From Pseudomonadota bacterium (GTDB taxonomy: Bacteria; Pseudomonadota; Alphaproteobacteria; Rhodobacterales; Rhodobacteraceae), in NCBI GenBank assembly GCA_021845805.1, contig JAJZVD010000014.1:1-58852 (forward strand): a DNA stretch of 58,852 bases, given 5' to 3'. The notes under the pieces are model-generated. The model was not told the origin of the DNA and did not search any database. It saw only the letters and a list, made by a program, of their open reading frames with translations. Both the position numbers and the translations under genes were made by a program. How positions within the stretch are numbered: the stretch's first letter is position 1; every line of letters begins with the position of its first letter. Below are positions 9,729-21,728 of the stretch, in pieces.

Positions 9729-10192
9729 TGACCAAGGCGATGCGCATTCTGCTGGCGACGCTCGGCTCTGCCGGGCTGCTCGGGGGGGCCTTCGCCTTCC
9801 AGTACATCGGGCACATGCCCCCCTGCCATCTGTGCCTGCTGCAACGCTGGCCGCATGGCGCGGCGATCGTGGTGGGGGTGCTGGCGATCCTGACGGGCTG
9901 GCGGTTCTGGCCCTGGCTGGGGGCGCTGGCGGCGGCCGCGACCTCGGGGATCGGGTTCTACCACACCGGGGTGGAACGCGGCTGGTTCACCGGCCCCACA
10001 AGCTGCACATCGCAGATGGCGACGCAGGGCGTGTCGTCGCAGGATCTGCTGGCGCAGATCATGGCGGCGCCGGTCGTGCGCTGCGACCAGCCCGCCTGGG
10101 TGTTCCTGCACCTGTCGATGGCCAGCTGGAACGCGATCTTCTCGGCGGTGCTGGTGCTGATCTGGCTGTCGGCCGCGCTGCGGCGGGACTGA
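9728..10192 (+). CDS. dsbB: disulfide bond formation protein DsbB
   Basis: A 154-residue four-helix inner-membrane protein. The first redox pair is Cys33/Cys36 (PPCHLC), followed by the quinone-contacting QRWPH. The second pair is Cys93 and Cys119 in the second periplasmic loop. This is the expected DsbB layout for reoxidising DsbA at the expense of ubiquinone. No dsbA is visible in the window. Confidence 0.92.
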   Translation: MTKAMRILLATLGSAGLLGGAFAFQYIGHMPPCHLCLLQRWPHGAAIVVGVLAILTGWRFWPWLGALAAAATSGIGFYHTGVERGWFTGPTSCTSQMATQGVSSQDLLAQIMAAPVVRCDQPAWVFLHLSMASWNAIFSAVLVLIWLSAALRRD

Positions 10193-10196
10193 CGCG

Positions 10197-11123
10197 ATGG
10201 GGCAGACCTGCATCCTGATCGGCGCGCCGATCGACACCGGGCAGAAACGGGCGGGATGCCTGATGGGCCCGGCCGCCTACCGGGTGGCGGGGCTGGCGCA
10301 GGCGATCACCGACCTGGGCCACCGGGTCGAGGACCGCGGCGACGTGGCGCTGCCCCGGCTCAGGGGCGTGGCCTGCCCCAACCCGGCCGTGCATTCGCTG
10401 GCCGAGACGGTGGGCTGGACCGAGGCCCTGGCCGAAGAGGTCGAAGACGCCTTCATCGCGGGCATGCCGATCGTGATGGGGGGCGATCATTCGCTGGCGC
10501 TGGGGTCGGTCGCGGGGGCCGCGGCCCATGCGGCCAAGGCGGGGCGGCCGCTTTACCTTCTGTGGCTTGACGCGCATTCCGATTTCCACACCCCGCTCAG
10601 CACGACCTCGGGCAACCTGCATGGCACGCCCGTGGCCTATATCGCCGGTCGGGCCGGGTTCGACGCCTTCCCGCCCTTCCCCGCCCCGATCCCGGCCGAG
10701 CGGATCTGCCTTTACGGCATCCGCTCGGTCGACCCGGCGGAACATGCGGCGCTGCTGGAGCATGACATCGCGATCAACGACATGCGGGTGCTGGACGAGC
10801 ATGGCATCGTGAAGCCGCTGCGGAGCTTTCTTGACGCGGTGCGCGCGGCGGGGGGGATGCTGCATGTGTCGCTGGACGTCGATTTCCTGGATCCCTCGAT
10901 CGCCCCCGCGGTGGGCACCACGGTGCCGGGCGGCACGACCTTCCGCGAAGCGCATCTGGTGATGGAGCTTCTGCACGAAAGCGGGCTTGTCACCTCGCTC
11001 GACCTGGTGGAGCTGAACCCGTTCCTCGACGAACGCGGCCGCACCGCGCGGCTGATGGTGGATCTGGTGGCAAGCCTTCTGGGCCGGAAGGTCTTCGACC
11101 GCCCGACGCGCAGCTTCGGGTAA
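10197..11123 (+). CDS. rocF: arginase
   Basis: A 308-residue ureohydrolase that converts arginine to ornithine and urea. The Mn2+-binding motifs are complete: GGDHS (95-99), DAHSDFHTP (125-133) with STTSGNLHGTP following, and SLDVDFLDP (225-233). The SGNLHG sequence points to arginase rather than agmatinase. It begins 4 bp after dsbB in the yqaA-dsbB-rocF cluster. No ornithine or urease genes are adjacent. Repeat array C begins just downstream. Confidence 0.9.
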   Translation: MGQTCILIGAPIDTGQKRAGCLMGPAAYRVAGLAQAITDLGHRVEDRGDVALPRLRGVACPNPAVHSLAETVGWTEALAEEVEDAFIAGMPIVMGGDHSLALGSVAGAAAHAAKAGRPLYLLWLDAHSDFHTPLSTTSGNLHGTPVAYIAGRAGFDAFPPFPAPIPAERICLYGIRSVDPAEHAALLEHDIAINDMRVLDEHGIVKPLRSFLDAVRAAGGMLHVSLDVDFLDPSIAPAVGTTVPGGTTFREAHLVMELLHESGLVTSLDLVELNPFLDERGRTARLMVDLVASLLGRKVFDRPTRSFG

Positions 11124-11157
11124 GCCTGACGCCCGGCCCGTGGGGGGGGGCGGCTTG

Positions 11158-11752
11158 CGCACCAGAGGGGGGGCGCCCGACCGGGGGGCTGAGCCGGGGG
11201 AAGGTCTGTGCCTTATGGTGAAGTTCTCCCGACGGTGAGCCCGCGCGGTTCGACCAAGGAAGCGCCCGCCCACTCCGTCTCTCGCCACAGAGGGCCAACG
11301 CCCGACCGCGGGCGGGCGCCGCACCGGCGACGGTCTGCGCTTTATGGTGAGGTTCCTCCCCCGGGTGAGCCCGCACCCGACGCCAAGGAAGCGCCCGCCT
11401 TGAGGGGCGGTCGGGCGCTGGCCCGGGGGCGCTTCGCGCTGCTCCCCCGGGCCGGGGGATGTGTCGTGTCCGCCCACTCCGTCTCTCGCCACAGAGGGCC
11501 AACGCCCGACCGCGGGCGGGCGCCGCACCGGCGACGGTCTGCGCTTTATGCTGCGGCCTCTCCCAAGGGTGAGCCCGCACCCGACGCCAAGGAAGCGCCC
11601 GCCTTGAGGGGCGGTCGGGCGCTGGCCCGGGGGCGCTTCGCGCTGCTCCCCCGGGCCGGGGGATACGCCCCGCCCGGCCCTCCGTCTCTCTCATCCCGCC
11701 GCGCCCGACCGCGGGCGGGCGCCTTGCGCTGCTCCCCCGGGGTCGCGGGACC
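11158..11752 (+). repeat. intergenic repeat array C (about four units)
   Basis: This array fills the 669 bp between convergent arginase and usg. The first unit (about 11158-11285) is truncated after its core. Two nearly identical full units start with CACAGAGGGCC at 11286 and 11491, a period of 205 bp. In the 11286 unit the inverted-repeat arms are at 11299-11309 and 11407-11417. A last short unit (about 11692-11752) jumps from the left arm straight to the loop of the GGCCCGGGGG hairpin. No gene is seen here. Confidence 0.9.
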
Positions 11753-11792
11753 CCGCGCGCCCGGACACGCGCCCGCGTCCGACGCCCGCCCG

Positions 11793-12062
11793 TCAGTGCA
11801 GCCGGAACTCGCCCACCACGCTGCGCCACTCGCCGGGGCCGATCAGTTTGCGATGGGTGAAGCGGACCGAGTGTAGCGGCCCGTCGATCCGGTCCTGCCA
11901 GAATTCGATGAAGCGGAACAGGCGCGGGTAATCCGGCGCCAGGTCGTAATCCTGCCAGATGTAGCTGTTCAGCACCCGGCGGAAATCGGGCAGGCGGTAG
12001 TAGAATTCCGCCGTCGTCAGGCCATAGCCCTTCAGCATCAGTTCGGTCTCGGTTTCGGGCAT
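11793..12062 (-). CDS. usg: Usg family protein
   Basis: An 89-residue protein matching the alphaproteobacterial Usg family (ELMLKGYGLTTAEFYYRLPD at the start and PDYPRLFRFIEFW in the middle). The family is named for its location near tryptophan genes in some alphaproteobacteria. Its biochemical role is unknown. Here it is separate from trp genes, convergent with arginase and divergent from gyrA. The promoter should lie in the shared, less GC-rich 194 bp before gyrA (12063-12256). Confidence 0.9.
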   Translation of the reverse strand: MPETETELMLKGYGLTTAEFYYRLPDFRRVLNSYIWQDYDLAPDYPRLFRFIEFWQDRIDGPLHSVRFTHRKLIGPGEWRSVVGEFRLH

Positions 12063-12256
12063 TCCACGCTCCGTTTCGTCCCCCCTGCGTCCGATGCTGC
12101 CACGATTCGATTTATTTTCAATGAAAACAATGTATTGTCACTCCATCGCCGGGGCTGCCAACAGCCACGGCCACGCAGCATTGCACCCCAGAGCTTGGTT
12201 CTGCTAAGGTGCCGCCGACCAGATGTTGAGCATCGCAGCCAGAAGATCGGACCACC

Positions 12257-14979
<2,723 letters not shown>

Positions 14980-14983
<4 letters not shown>

Positions 14984-15294
14984 GCGCGGCCCGGCTGCGG
15001 GCCTGGCTTCAGGCGCAGCCGGGCACGGTGACCTATGCCGCGGCGGCGGCGGCGCTGGGGCTGCAACCGCCCGGCACCATCGCGCAGGTGGCGGCCCTTC
15101 TGGAAACACTGATGGCCGAGGATGCCGCCGCCGGGCGGCCGTTTCTGGCGGCCCGCGTCGTCAGCCGCGCGACCGGCGCGCCCGCGCCGGGCTTCTACCA
15201 GACCGCGGCGCGGCTTGGCCGGGCGGATGTCGATGCGGCGGCCGAACGCGCCGCCTTGCCCGGCGCGCCCGAAGCGCCTAAACCCCCCGCATGA
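14980..15294 (+). CDS. hypothetical protein between gyrA and trmFO
   Basis: A 104-residue protein whose ATG overlaps the gyrA stop (ATGA) and whose stop overlaps the trmFO start, so it is probably translationally coupled to both. It is helical and Ala-rich. A segment [19 protein letters not shown] is followed by [20 protein letters not shown]. This loosely recalls the DNA-binding half of alkyltransferase-like proteins (a Y-A-x-A helix, then P-x-R-V and G-F), but no PCHR active site exists. I do not recognise the family. Confidence 0.65.
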
Positions 15295-16634
15295 CACAGA
15301 CACTCCATATCGTCGGCGGCGGCATGGCGGGGGCCGAAGCCGCCTGGCAGGCCGCGGAACGCGGCATTCCCGTGGTCATCCACGAGATGCGGCCCCATGT
15401 CGGCACCTTTGCCCATCGCACCGGCAATCTGGCCGAGATGGTCTGTTCGAACTCGTTCCGGTCGGATGATGACGAACAGAACGCGGTGGGCCTTCTGCAC
15501 TGGGAAATGCGGGCGGCGGGCGGGCTGATCATGGCGATGGCCGATGCCCATGCCCTGCCTGCGGGCGGCGCGCTTGCGGTGGACCGCGAGGCGTTTTCCG
15601 AAGCGGTGACGGCGCGGCTCAGGGCGCATCCGCTGATCTCGGTGACGGCCGAGGAAGTGACGGCCCTGCCCGCGGACGGCCACTGGATCATCGCCACAGG
15701 CCCGCTGACCTCGGGCGCGCTGGCCGAGGCGATCCGGGCCGAGACCGGCACCGAGGCGCTGGCCTTCTTCGACGCCATCGCCCCCATCGTGCACGCCGAG
15801 ACGGTCGACCTGTCGATCGCCTGGCGCCAGTCGCGCTATGACAAGGGCGAGACCGAGGAAGAGCGCACCGCCTACCTGAACTGCCCGATGACCCGGCCCG
15901 AGTACGATGCCTTCATCGACGCGCTGCTGGCCGCCGACAAGACGGTGTTCCACGAGGGCGAGACGGCAGGTTATTTCGACGGCTGCCTGCCCATCGAGGT
16001 GATGGCCGAACGCGGGCGCGACACGCTGCGCCACGGGCCGATGAAGCCGGTCGGGCTGACCAATGCGCACCGGCCCACGGAAAAGCCCTATGCGGTGGTG
16101 CAGTTGCGGCGCGACAACGCGCTGGGCACGCTCTACAACATCGTGGGCTTCCAGACCAAGATGAAGTATGGCGCGCAAGTTGATGTTTTCCGTATGATTC
16201 CGGGGTTGCAGAACGCGGGCTTTGCGCGCCTGGGCGGCATCCACCGCAACACGTTCATCAACTCGCCCCGGCTGCTTGATGCGCAACTGCGGCTGCGCGC
16301 GCGGCCCCATATCCGCTTTGCCGGGCAGATCACCGGGGTGGAAGGCTATGTGGAAAGCGCCGCGATGGGCCTGCTGGCGGGGCGCCTGGCGGCGGCCGAG
16401 ATGACGGGGCGCGCGCTGGCCGCGCCGCCGCCGGAAACGGCGACGGGCGCGCTGGTGAACCACATCACCGGCGGGGCGGATGCCAAGACCTTCCAGCCGA
16501 TGAACGTGAACTTCGGCCTGTTTCCGCCGCTCGAGGACGCCCGCGGCGGCCGCAAGGGCCGCAAGGACCGCTACAAGGGCTACACCGACCGGGCGAAGGA
16601 CCTCTTCACGGGATGGCTTCAGGGTCAGGGCTGA
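15291..16634 (+). CDS. trmFO: tRNA U54 methyltransferase TrmFO
   Basis: A 447-residue flavoprotein that makes 5-methyluridine at position 54 of tRNA using methylenetetrahydrofolate and FADH2. The FAD loop [14 protein letters not shown] is at residues 6-19. The [15 protein letters not shown] block (about 46-60) and [20 protein letters not shown] are family hallmarks. It overlaps its upstream neighbour by 4 bp and gluQ downstream by 1 bp, giving a tRNA-modification pair at the end of the gyrA transcript. Confidence 0.95.
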   Translation: MTQTLHIVGGGMAGAEAAWQAAERGIPVVIHEMRPHVGTFAHRTGNLAEMVCSNSFRSDDDEQNAVGLLHWEMRAAGGLIMAMADAHALPAGGALAVDREAFSEAVTARLRAHPLISVTAEEVTALPADGHWIIATGPLTSGALAEAIRAETGTEALAFFDAIAPIVHAETVDLSIAWRQSRYDKGETEEERTAYLNCPMTRPEYDAFIDALLAADKTVFHEGETAGYFDGCLPIEVMAERGRDTLRHGPMKPVGLTNAHRPTEKPYAVVQLRRDNALGTLYNIVGFQTKMKYGAQVDVFRMIPGLQNAGFARLGGIHRNTFINSPRLLDAQLRLRARPHIRFAGQITGVEGYVESAAMGLLAGRLAAAEMTGRALAAPPPETATGALVNHITGGADAKTFQPMNVNFGLFPPLEDARGGRKGRKDRYKGYTDRAKDLFTGWLQGQG

Positions 16635-17476
16635 TGTACCGGACCCGGTTCGCACCCTCGCCCACCGGGCCGCTGCATCTGGGCCACGCCTATTCGGCCA
16701 TCCTTGCCCATGACCGGGCGCAAGCCGCGGGCGGGGCCTTTCTGGTCCGCATCGAGGATACCGACCGCGCCCGCTGCCGCCCGGCCTGGGAGGCCGCGAT
16801 CCTTGACGACCTCGCCTGGCTGGGGCTGCGCTGGGAAATCCCGGTGCGGCGCCAGTCGGACCATCTGGCGGATTACGCCGCGGCGCTCGACCGGCTGATC
16901 GCGATGGGCCTTTGCTATCCCTGCCGCTGCACCCGCGCCGAGATCGCCGCCGCGGCGGCCGCGCCGCAGGAAGGCGCCGCGGCCCCGGTCTACCCCGGCA
17001 CCTGCCGGGGCCGCCCGATGGCCGACCGCGCACCGGGCGATGCGATCCGGCTGGATCTGGCGCGCGCGCTGGCGCGGGCCGGGCCGCTGGATCTGGTGGA
17101 AACCGGACCCGCCCATGCCGGGGTGCACCGGCTTGACCCGGCCCGGATGCTGGCGGCGCAGGGCGACATCGTGCTGTCGCGCCGCGACATCGGGCCCGCC
17201 TATCATCTGAACGTGGTGGTCGATGACGCGCGGCAGGCCATCACCGAGGTGGTGCGCGGCGAAGACCTGTTCGCCGCCACCTTCCTGCACCGGCTGTTGC
17301 AGGCGCTGCTGGGGCTGCCGGTGCCGGTCTGGCACCATCACCGGCTGATCCGCGACGCGGCGGGCAAGCGGCTGGCCAAGCGCGACGACGCGCGCGCGCT
17401 GGCAAAGTACCGCGCCGAGGGGGCCACGCCCGCCGACATCCGGCGGATGTTGGGCCTCGCTCAGCCGCGCGGGTAG
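16634..17476 (+). CDS. gluQ: glutamyl-queuosine tRNA(Asp) synthetase
   Basis: A 280-residue paralogue of glutamyl-tRNA synthetase lacking the anticodon-binding domain. It attaches glutamate to queuosine-34 of tRNA-Asp. The HIGH motif appears as HLGH (15-18) and the KMSKS-like loop as KRLAKRDDA. The zinc ligands Cys97, Cys99, Tyr120 and Cys124 match those of the family. The ATG overlapping the trmFO stop (TGATG) was preferred over an in-frame ATG 21 bp upstream, because the conserved protein begins [12 protein letters not shown]. The 3' end overlaps the convergent hydrolase gene by 16 bp. Confidence 0.93.
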   Translation: MYRTRFAPSPTGPLHLGHAYSAILAHDRAQAAGGAFLVRIEDTDRARCRPAWEAAILDDLAWLGLRWEIPVRRQSDHLADYAAALDRLIAMGLCYPCRCTRAEIAAAAAAPQEGAAAPVYPGTCRGRPMADRAPGDAIRLDLARALARAGPLDLVETGPAHAGVHRLDPARMLAAQGDIVLSRRDIGPAYHLNVVVDDARQAITEVVRGEDLFAATFLHRLLQALLGLPVPVWHHHRLIRDAAGKRLAKRDDARALAKYRAEGATPADIRRMLGLAQPRG

Positions 17477-18477
17477 CCGCGCACCCGGTCCAGCACCCAG
17501 GTCAGCGGGGTGTCGACCCAGGCATCCGTCATGTAGGTCGCGTGGTCATGCCCCAGCGTGGGGAAGAAATCGACCGTGCCGGGGGCCAGCACCCTTGGCG
17601 GGCCGGACAGCGCACCGACACCTTCGGTCTTCAGCCTGTCACGGACGGCGGCATTCTCGGGCTCGGAGGATTCGGTGAAGGTCGACAGGAAGAAGGCGTG
17701 GCGGCGGTTGTCCCTGACCCAGTCGGTGAAACGGTCCTCTTCCCCGAACAGCGCATCGAGCAGCACCACCCCCGCCACCCGCCGCCCCGCCCCGCCGACC
17801 GAGATCGCATAGGCCAGCGGGTTGTAGCCGCCGGAATAGGCCACAAGGATCACGGGCATCGCGGCGAAGGCCATCTTTGCCACCGGGTTGCCCCAAAGCT
17901 CGGCCAGCGCCAGCGCCCCTTCGGCCAGGAAGCGGGAGAAGAACCCCGGCTCCCAGAACCGGCCCGCGCTGGAATCCAGCGCGTCGACCGCGAACTGCGG
18001 CGCAAGGAAGGCCGCGTTCAGTCCCGAATCCTCGAGCTGGTCCAGCACCTTCTGGCGTTCCACCACGTCGCGTTCCAGGATGGTCTGGTTGCCATGGAAG
18101 AACACGACGATGCAGCCCTTGCGCTGCAGATCGAACCCGCTGGGCAGCGCCGCCAGCACGCGCTGGTCGGAATAGGTGGGGTCGAGATAATAGACCCCGC
18201 CGCGGGGCGAGGTATGGCCCAGCCGCCCGTCGCGGGTCTGCACGTCAAGGAAGGGCTTGCCGTCATCGGGGCGCGGGCCGTTGTAGGGAAAGGGCGAATT
18301 GGCGAAGCGGTAATACAGGGCTTTCATCTCGGGAAGGGGTCCGCGCGGCAGGGCCGCCGCGGCCCGGCGCGGCAGCAGGGCAGCCGCGAGAGGCGCGGCC
18401 AGACAGGCCCCGAACGCACGCCGGGTCAGGCGTGGCGCGCGCGGGGCGACGGGATGGGCAGGGCCTTGAGGCTGCAT
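17461..18477 (-). CDS. exported alpha/beta-hydrolase-like protein
   Basis: A 338-residue protein with an N-terminal twin-arginine-like signal (LTRRAFGACLAAPLAAALL, about residues 17-35). The serine-hydrolase nucleophile elbow reads AYSGGYNP, and a late GHDHATY segment may supply the histidine. The strand CIVVFFHGNQ fits an oxyanion-hole HG. It is probably a periplasmic esterase or hydrolase of unknown substrate. The ATG at 18477 has GGCGGA upstream; a longer frame would start before the signal and lacks a ribosome site. It is convergent with gluQ. Confidence 0.75.
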   Translation of the reverse strand: MQPQGPAHPVAPRAPRLTRRAFGACLAAPLAAALLPRRAAAALPRGPLPEMKALYYRFANSPFPYNGPRPDDGKPFLDVQTRDGRLGHTSPRGGVYYLDPTYSDQRVLAALPSGFDLQRKGCIVVFFHGNQTILERDVVERQKVLDQLEDSGLNAAFLAPQFAVDALDSSAGRFWEPGFFSRFLAEGALALAELWGNPVAKMAFAAMPVILVAYSGGYNPLAYAISVGGAGRRVAGVVLLDALFGEEDRFTDWVRDNRRHAFFLSTFTESSEPENAAVRDRLKTEGVGALSGPPRVLAPGTVDFFPTLGHDHATYMTDAWVDTPLTWVLDRVRGYPRG

Positions 18478-18594
18478 CGAAATCCGCCATTGGATCGGGC
18501 GCCAACCTAGCACGGCCATGCACAGGGGCAATGGCCCGCCGCCCCCCCGCGCGGTGGGCCGCCGATGGGACAGGGGCGGGCAGACGGCGCGACG

Positions 18595-19345
18595 CGGGGC
18601 CGGGGGATCTGTCGCGCCCGTCCACGCTGCTTCTCACACCACAGGGTAAGCGCCCGACCGCGGGTGGGCGCTGCACCGGTCACGGTCTGCGCTTTATGGT
18701 GCGGTTCCTCCCACGGATGAGCCCGCGCGGTTCCGCCACGGAAGCGCCCGCCCATCAGGGCGGTCGGGCGCTGGCCCGGGGGCGCTTTGCGCTGCTCCCC
18801 CGGGCCGGGGAACCGTCGCGCCCGCCTACCCCGTCTCTCACACCACAGGGTAAGCGCCCGACCGCGGGTGGGCGCTGCACCGGTCACGGTCTGCGCTTTA
18901 TGGTGCGGTTCCTCCCACGGATGAGCCCGCGCGGTTCCGCCAAGGAAGCGCCCGCCCTCCGGGGCGGTCGGGCGCTGGCCCGGGGGGCGCCTGCGCGCTG
19001 TTCCCCCGGGCCGGGGGGGGAGGCGTGGCGATTGTCCACGCTGCCTCCCACCACACAGGGCCATCGCCCGACCGCGGGCGGGCGCTGCGCGGGTGACGGT
19101 CGTCGCTTTATGGCGCGGCTTCTCCTGCGGGTAAGCCCGCCCCCGACGCCAAGGAAGCGCCCGCCCGATGGGGCGGTCGGGCGCTGGCCCGGGGGCGCTT
19201 TGCGCTGCTCCCCCGGGCCGGGGAACCGTCGCGCCCGCCTACCCCGTCTCTCACACCACAGGGTAAGCGCCCGACCGCGGGTGGGCGCCTGCGCGCTGTT
19301 CCCCCGGGCCGGGGAACCGTCGCGCCCGCCTGCCCTGTCTCCGGC
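18595..19345 (+). repeat. intergenic repeat array D (three full units plus partial ends)
   Basis: This array occupies most of the 1,061 bp between two divergent genes. After a partial tail (about 18595-18634), full units start at 18635, 18839 and about 19049 (periods 204 and 210). In the first unit the 13-bp arms AGCGCCCGACCGC and GCGGTCGGGCGCT are at 18649-18661 and 18760-18772. Hairpin arms GGCCCGGGGG and CCCCCGGGCC follow at 18773-18782 and 18797-18806. The last unit (about 19251-19345) is internally deleted at the same junction as the last unit of array C. No gene is seen here. Confidence 0.92.
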
Positions 19346-19538
19346 ACACCATAGGCCCCCCCAGCCCCGGGGGGCGCCCCTGTCCCTGCCCCCTCTGTCT
19401 CACGCTCCACGCCCCCCATCCTGCAACACGGGCTTTCACCCGGGCCGATCCCGCTCTACCGTCGGAAAACTGTTACCGGCAGCGCCTATCGGTGCCGCCC
19501 AGTGCCGCCGCGGCGGCCCGGACGAAACGAGGACAGCC

Positions 19539-20498
19539 ATGGACCCGCGACCCAAGCCCGAACCCGCCCGCCCCGAGGATGACGACACCCCCGGCGCCGG
19601 CGAGTATTACGAGGGCCTGACTGCCGACCGCGCCGAGGGCGACGAGACGCTGGTGGAACCCGATGTCCCCGACACCGAGCCGGGGGCCGAGGGCGACTTT
19701 ACCGACGAAAGCCCCGATGACGGCACCACCGGTGCCGCGCCCGGATCGCGCAGCAAGCCGCGCAAGCGGCCCTCGGCGATCAGCGGCAAGAAGTTCCGCA
19801 AGCGCGATCTCGTGCGGGTCGACGACCTGCGGCCGACGCTGGCCAACCGCATTCACGCCGACCACCCCGACCTGCCCCGCGGCGCGCGGATCAGCCGACA
19901 GGAACTGGCGCGCTACCGCATGCTGCTGATGGAAGAGCTTCTTCAGCAGGAACATGGCGAATTCACCGAACTTGACCGGCAGGTGGTGGAAAGCATCGCC
20001 CGGCAGGACACGATCTCGGAGAACAGCGAAGAGGAATTCGACGAGCACCGCACCTTCGGCGAGCGGGTTTCCGACCATCTGGCCAGCTTCGGCGGAAGCT
20101 GGTGGTTCCTGTTGTCCTTCGCCGGGGTGCTGATGGTCTGGGTCTCGCTCAACCTCGTCATGGGGGCCACCCGTGCCTTCGACCCCTACCCGTTCATCCT
20201 GCTGAACCTGGTCCTGTCCTGCATCGCCGCCATTCAGGCGCCCGTCATCATGATGAGCCAGAAGCGGCAGGAGGCGAAGGACAGGCTGCGCGCGCTGGGT
20301 GACTACCGGGTGAACCTGAAGGCCGAACTCGAGGTGCGCCACCTGCACGAGAAGCTGGATTACCTGATCTCGCGCCAGTGGCAGCGGCTGGCCGAGATGC
20401 AGCAGATGCAACTGGAAACCATGCACGAGCTGCGCGACACCAAGAAGGCGAAGAAGCCCGCCCGCGGCAGCGGCAGCCCCCCAGCCGACGAGGGCTGA
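19539..20498 (+). CDS. DUF1003 membrane protein
   Basis: A 319-residue protein. The first 90 residues are acidic and disordered. A basic patch (SKPRKRPSAISGKKFRKRD) follows, then two transmembrane spans near residues 188-240 with the FGGSWWFLLSF and NLVLSCIAAIQAPVIMMSQKRQ motifs of DUF1003. The C-terminus is a probable coiled coil (about 245-305). The family's function is unknown. The ATG at 19539 follows GAGGA. Confidence 0.85.
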   Translation: MDPRPKPEPARPEDDDTPGAGEYYEGLTADRAEGDETLVEPDVPDTEPGAEGDFTDESPDDGTTGAAPGSRSKPRKRPSAISGKKFRKRDLVRVDDLRPTLANRIHADHPDLPRGARISRQELARYRMLLMEELLQQEHGEFTELDRQVVESIARQDTISENSEEEFDEHRTFGERVSDHLASFGGSWWFLLSFAGVLMVWVSLNLVMGATRAFDPYPFILLNLVLSCIAAIQAPVIMMSQKRQEAKDRLRALGDYRVNLKAELEVRHLHEKLDYLISRQWQRLAEMQQMQLETMHELRDTKKAKKPARGSGSPPADEG

Positions 20499-20602
20499 CC
20501 GGCAAGCCGCCGCGCGTCCGCCGCGGTGCAGGCTTGGCCTCGTTGACGCGGGCGGTACAATCTGCGATGGCACGCCCCCCGCGCCCAAGGAAGGAAGACC
20601 CC

Positions 20603-21712
20603 ATGCCCGAAATGCCGCTGGACCGCGCCGAACAGGATCTGCTTGCCGTTCTGCGGCGGCTGCAGGGCGAACGGGGTGTGGTGGATCGCGATTCGCTGCT
20701 GGTCGAGGCGCGCGGCCAGGGTGTCGAGGTCGGCCGCCCGCTGGTGCGGCTGAAGGCGCTGGGGCTGGTCGAGGAGGTCGAGGAACGCCCCGGCCTGCTG
20801 CGCCGCCTGTTCGGCGCCCGGCGGCGGACGGTCATCCGCCTGCTGCCCGCAGCCCCGGCCCCCGTCGCGGCCGCGGCCCCCCGGGTGGCGCCGCGCCCGG
20901 CAGGCGAGCCCCGGGCCGAACCGCCCCTGGCCGCGTCGCCCGCGGTGGCGGTTGCCGCACCCGTGCCGGCGCCGGAGCCGGTGGCCGAGGATCAGGCCAC
21001 CCCTGCGGTGCAGCCCGAAGCACCCGTGGCCCCCGGCCCGGTCGCTGATGAACCGGCGCCCGAGGCCGAGGCTGCTCCTGTGCCCGAACCGGCCCCCGCC
21101 CCCGAACCGGCCCCCGCCCCCGAACCGGCCCCCGCCCCCGAGCCCGCCCCCGCCCCGCGCCGGGCCGCGGCGCCGCGGCCGCGGATCCGGCTTGACGAAT
21201 ACACCGACGAGATCGGCGGCCAGCCGTTCGACGACGCGGCGCTGGGGGGGCCGGCCCCGGTCGATCCGGCCGTGCTCGACGGCCTGCGCGAGATGCTGGA
21301 CAGCCTTGGGATGGAACTGACGGGCGCGGGCGAACTTCTGGTGGCCGATCGCATGGCCACCGGTGCCAGCGCGGGCGACGCGCTGTCGCAGGTGGTGCTT
21401 TACGCCATCGCCCACGGGGTGCGGCACGATCTGGATTCGGGCGGCGAGGGCGCGGCGCTGGGGTTGCAGGACTACGCCGTGGAAGTGATGCGCGAGATGG
21501 AAAAGCTGCGCGACGCGGGCGCCATCGGCGAGGCCCGGTTCGAGGCCGACATGCGCCGCATCTGGTGGCTGTTCGAAGTCAGCGACGACCGCGCCGCGCG
21601 GGCCGAGGACGTGCTCTCGGACCCGGTGGGCGGCATGGCCCCGCCCGCGGTGCTGCCCGACGACCTGCGCCCCGCGCGCCCCGCCGAGGATGACGACGGC
21701 GCGGCCTTCTGA
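20603..21712 (+). CDS. hypothetical protein with Pro/Ala/Glu linker
   Basis: A 369-residue protein I do not recognise. An N-terminal helical region of about 80 residues (DRAEQDLLAVLRRLQGERG then LVRLKALGLVEEVEE) has the look of a winged-helix fold. Then comes about 110 residues of Pro/Ala/Glu linker, including tandem PEPAPA hexapeptides encoded by an 18-bp repeat at about 21084-21150. The C-terminal folded helical domain (about 200-350) contains VMREMEKLRDAGAIGEARFE. The linker repeats are prone to slippage. The start was chosen for AGGAAGGAAG upstream; the same frame runs further 5' inside the DUF1003 gene. Confidence 0.6.
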   Translation: MPEMPLDRAEQDLLAVLRRLQGERGVVDRDSLLVEARGQGVEVGRPLVRLKALGLVEEVEERPGLLRRLFGARRRTVIRLLPAAPAPVAAAAPRVAPRPAGEPRAEPPLAASPAVAVAAPVPAPEPVAEDQATPAVQPEAPVAPGPVADEPAPEAEAAPVPEPAPAPEPAPAPEPAPAPEPAPAPRRAAAPRPRIRLDEYTDEIGGQPFDDAALGGPAPVDPAVLDGLREMLDSLGMELTGAGELLVADRMATGASAGDALSQVVLYAIAHGVRHDLDSGGEGAALGLQDYAVEVMREMEKLRDAGAIGEARFEADMRRIWWLFEVSDDRAARAEDVLSDPVGGMAPPAVLPDDLRPARPAEDDDGAAF

Positions 21713-21728
21713 GGCCGCGCCCGCCCGC

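Noticed and set aside
10059-11528. Long periodic reading frames across the repeat arrays (also 17877-20498 plus strand, 10990-11829 minus)
   Set aside because: They exist only because the GC-rich units lack stops; codon use and protein are repetitive, and they run antisense over arginase or into DUF1003.
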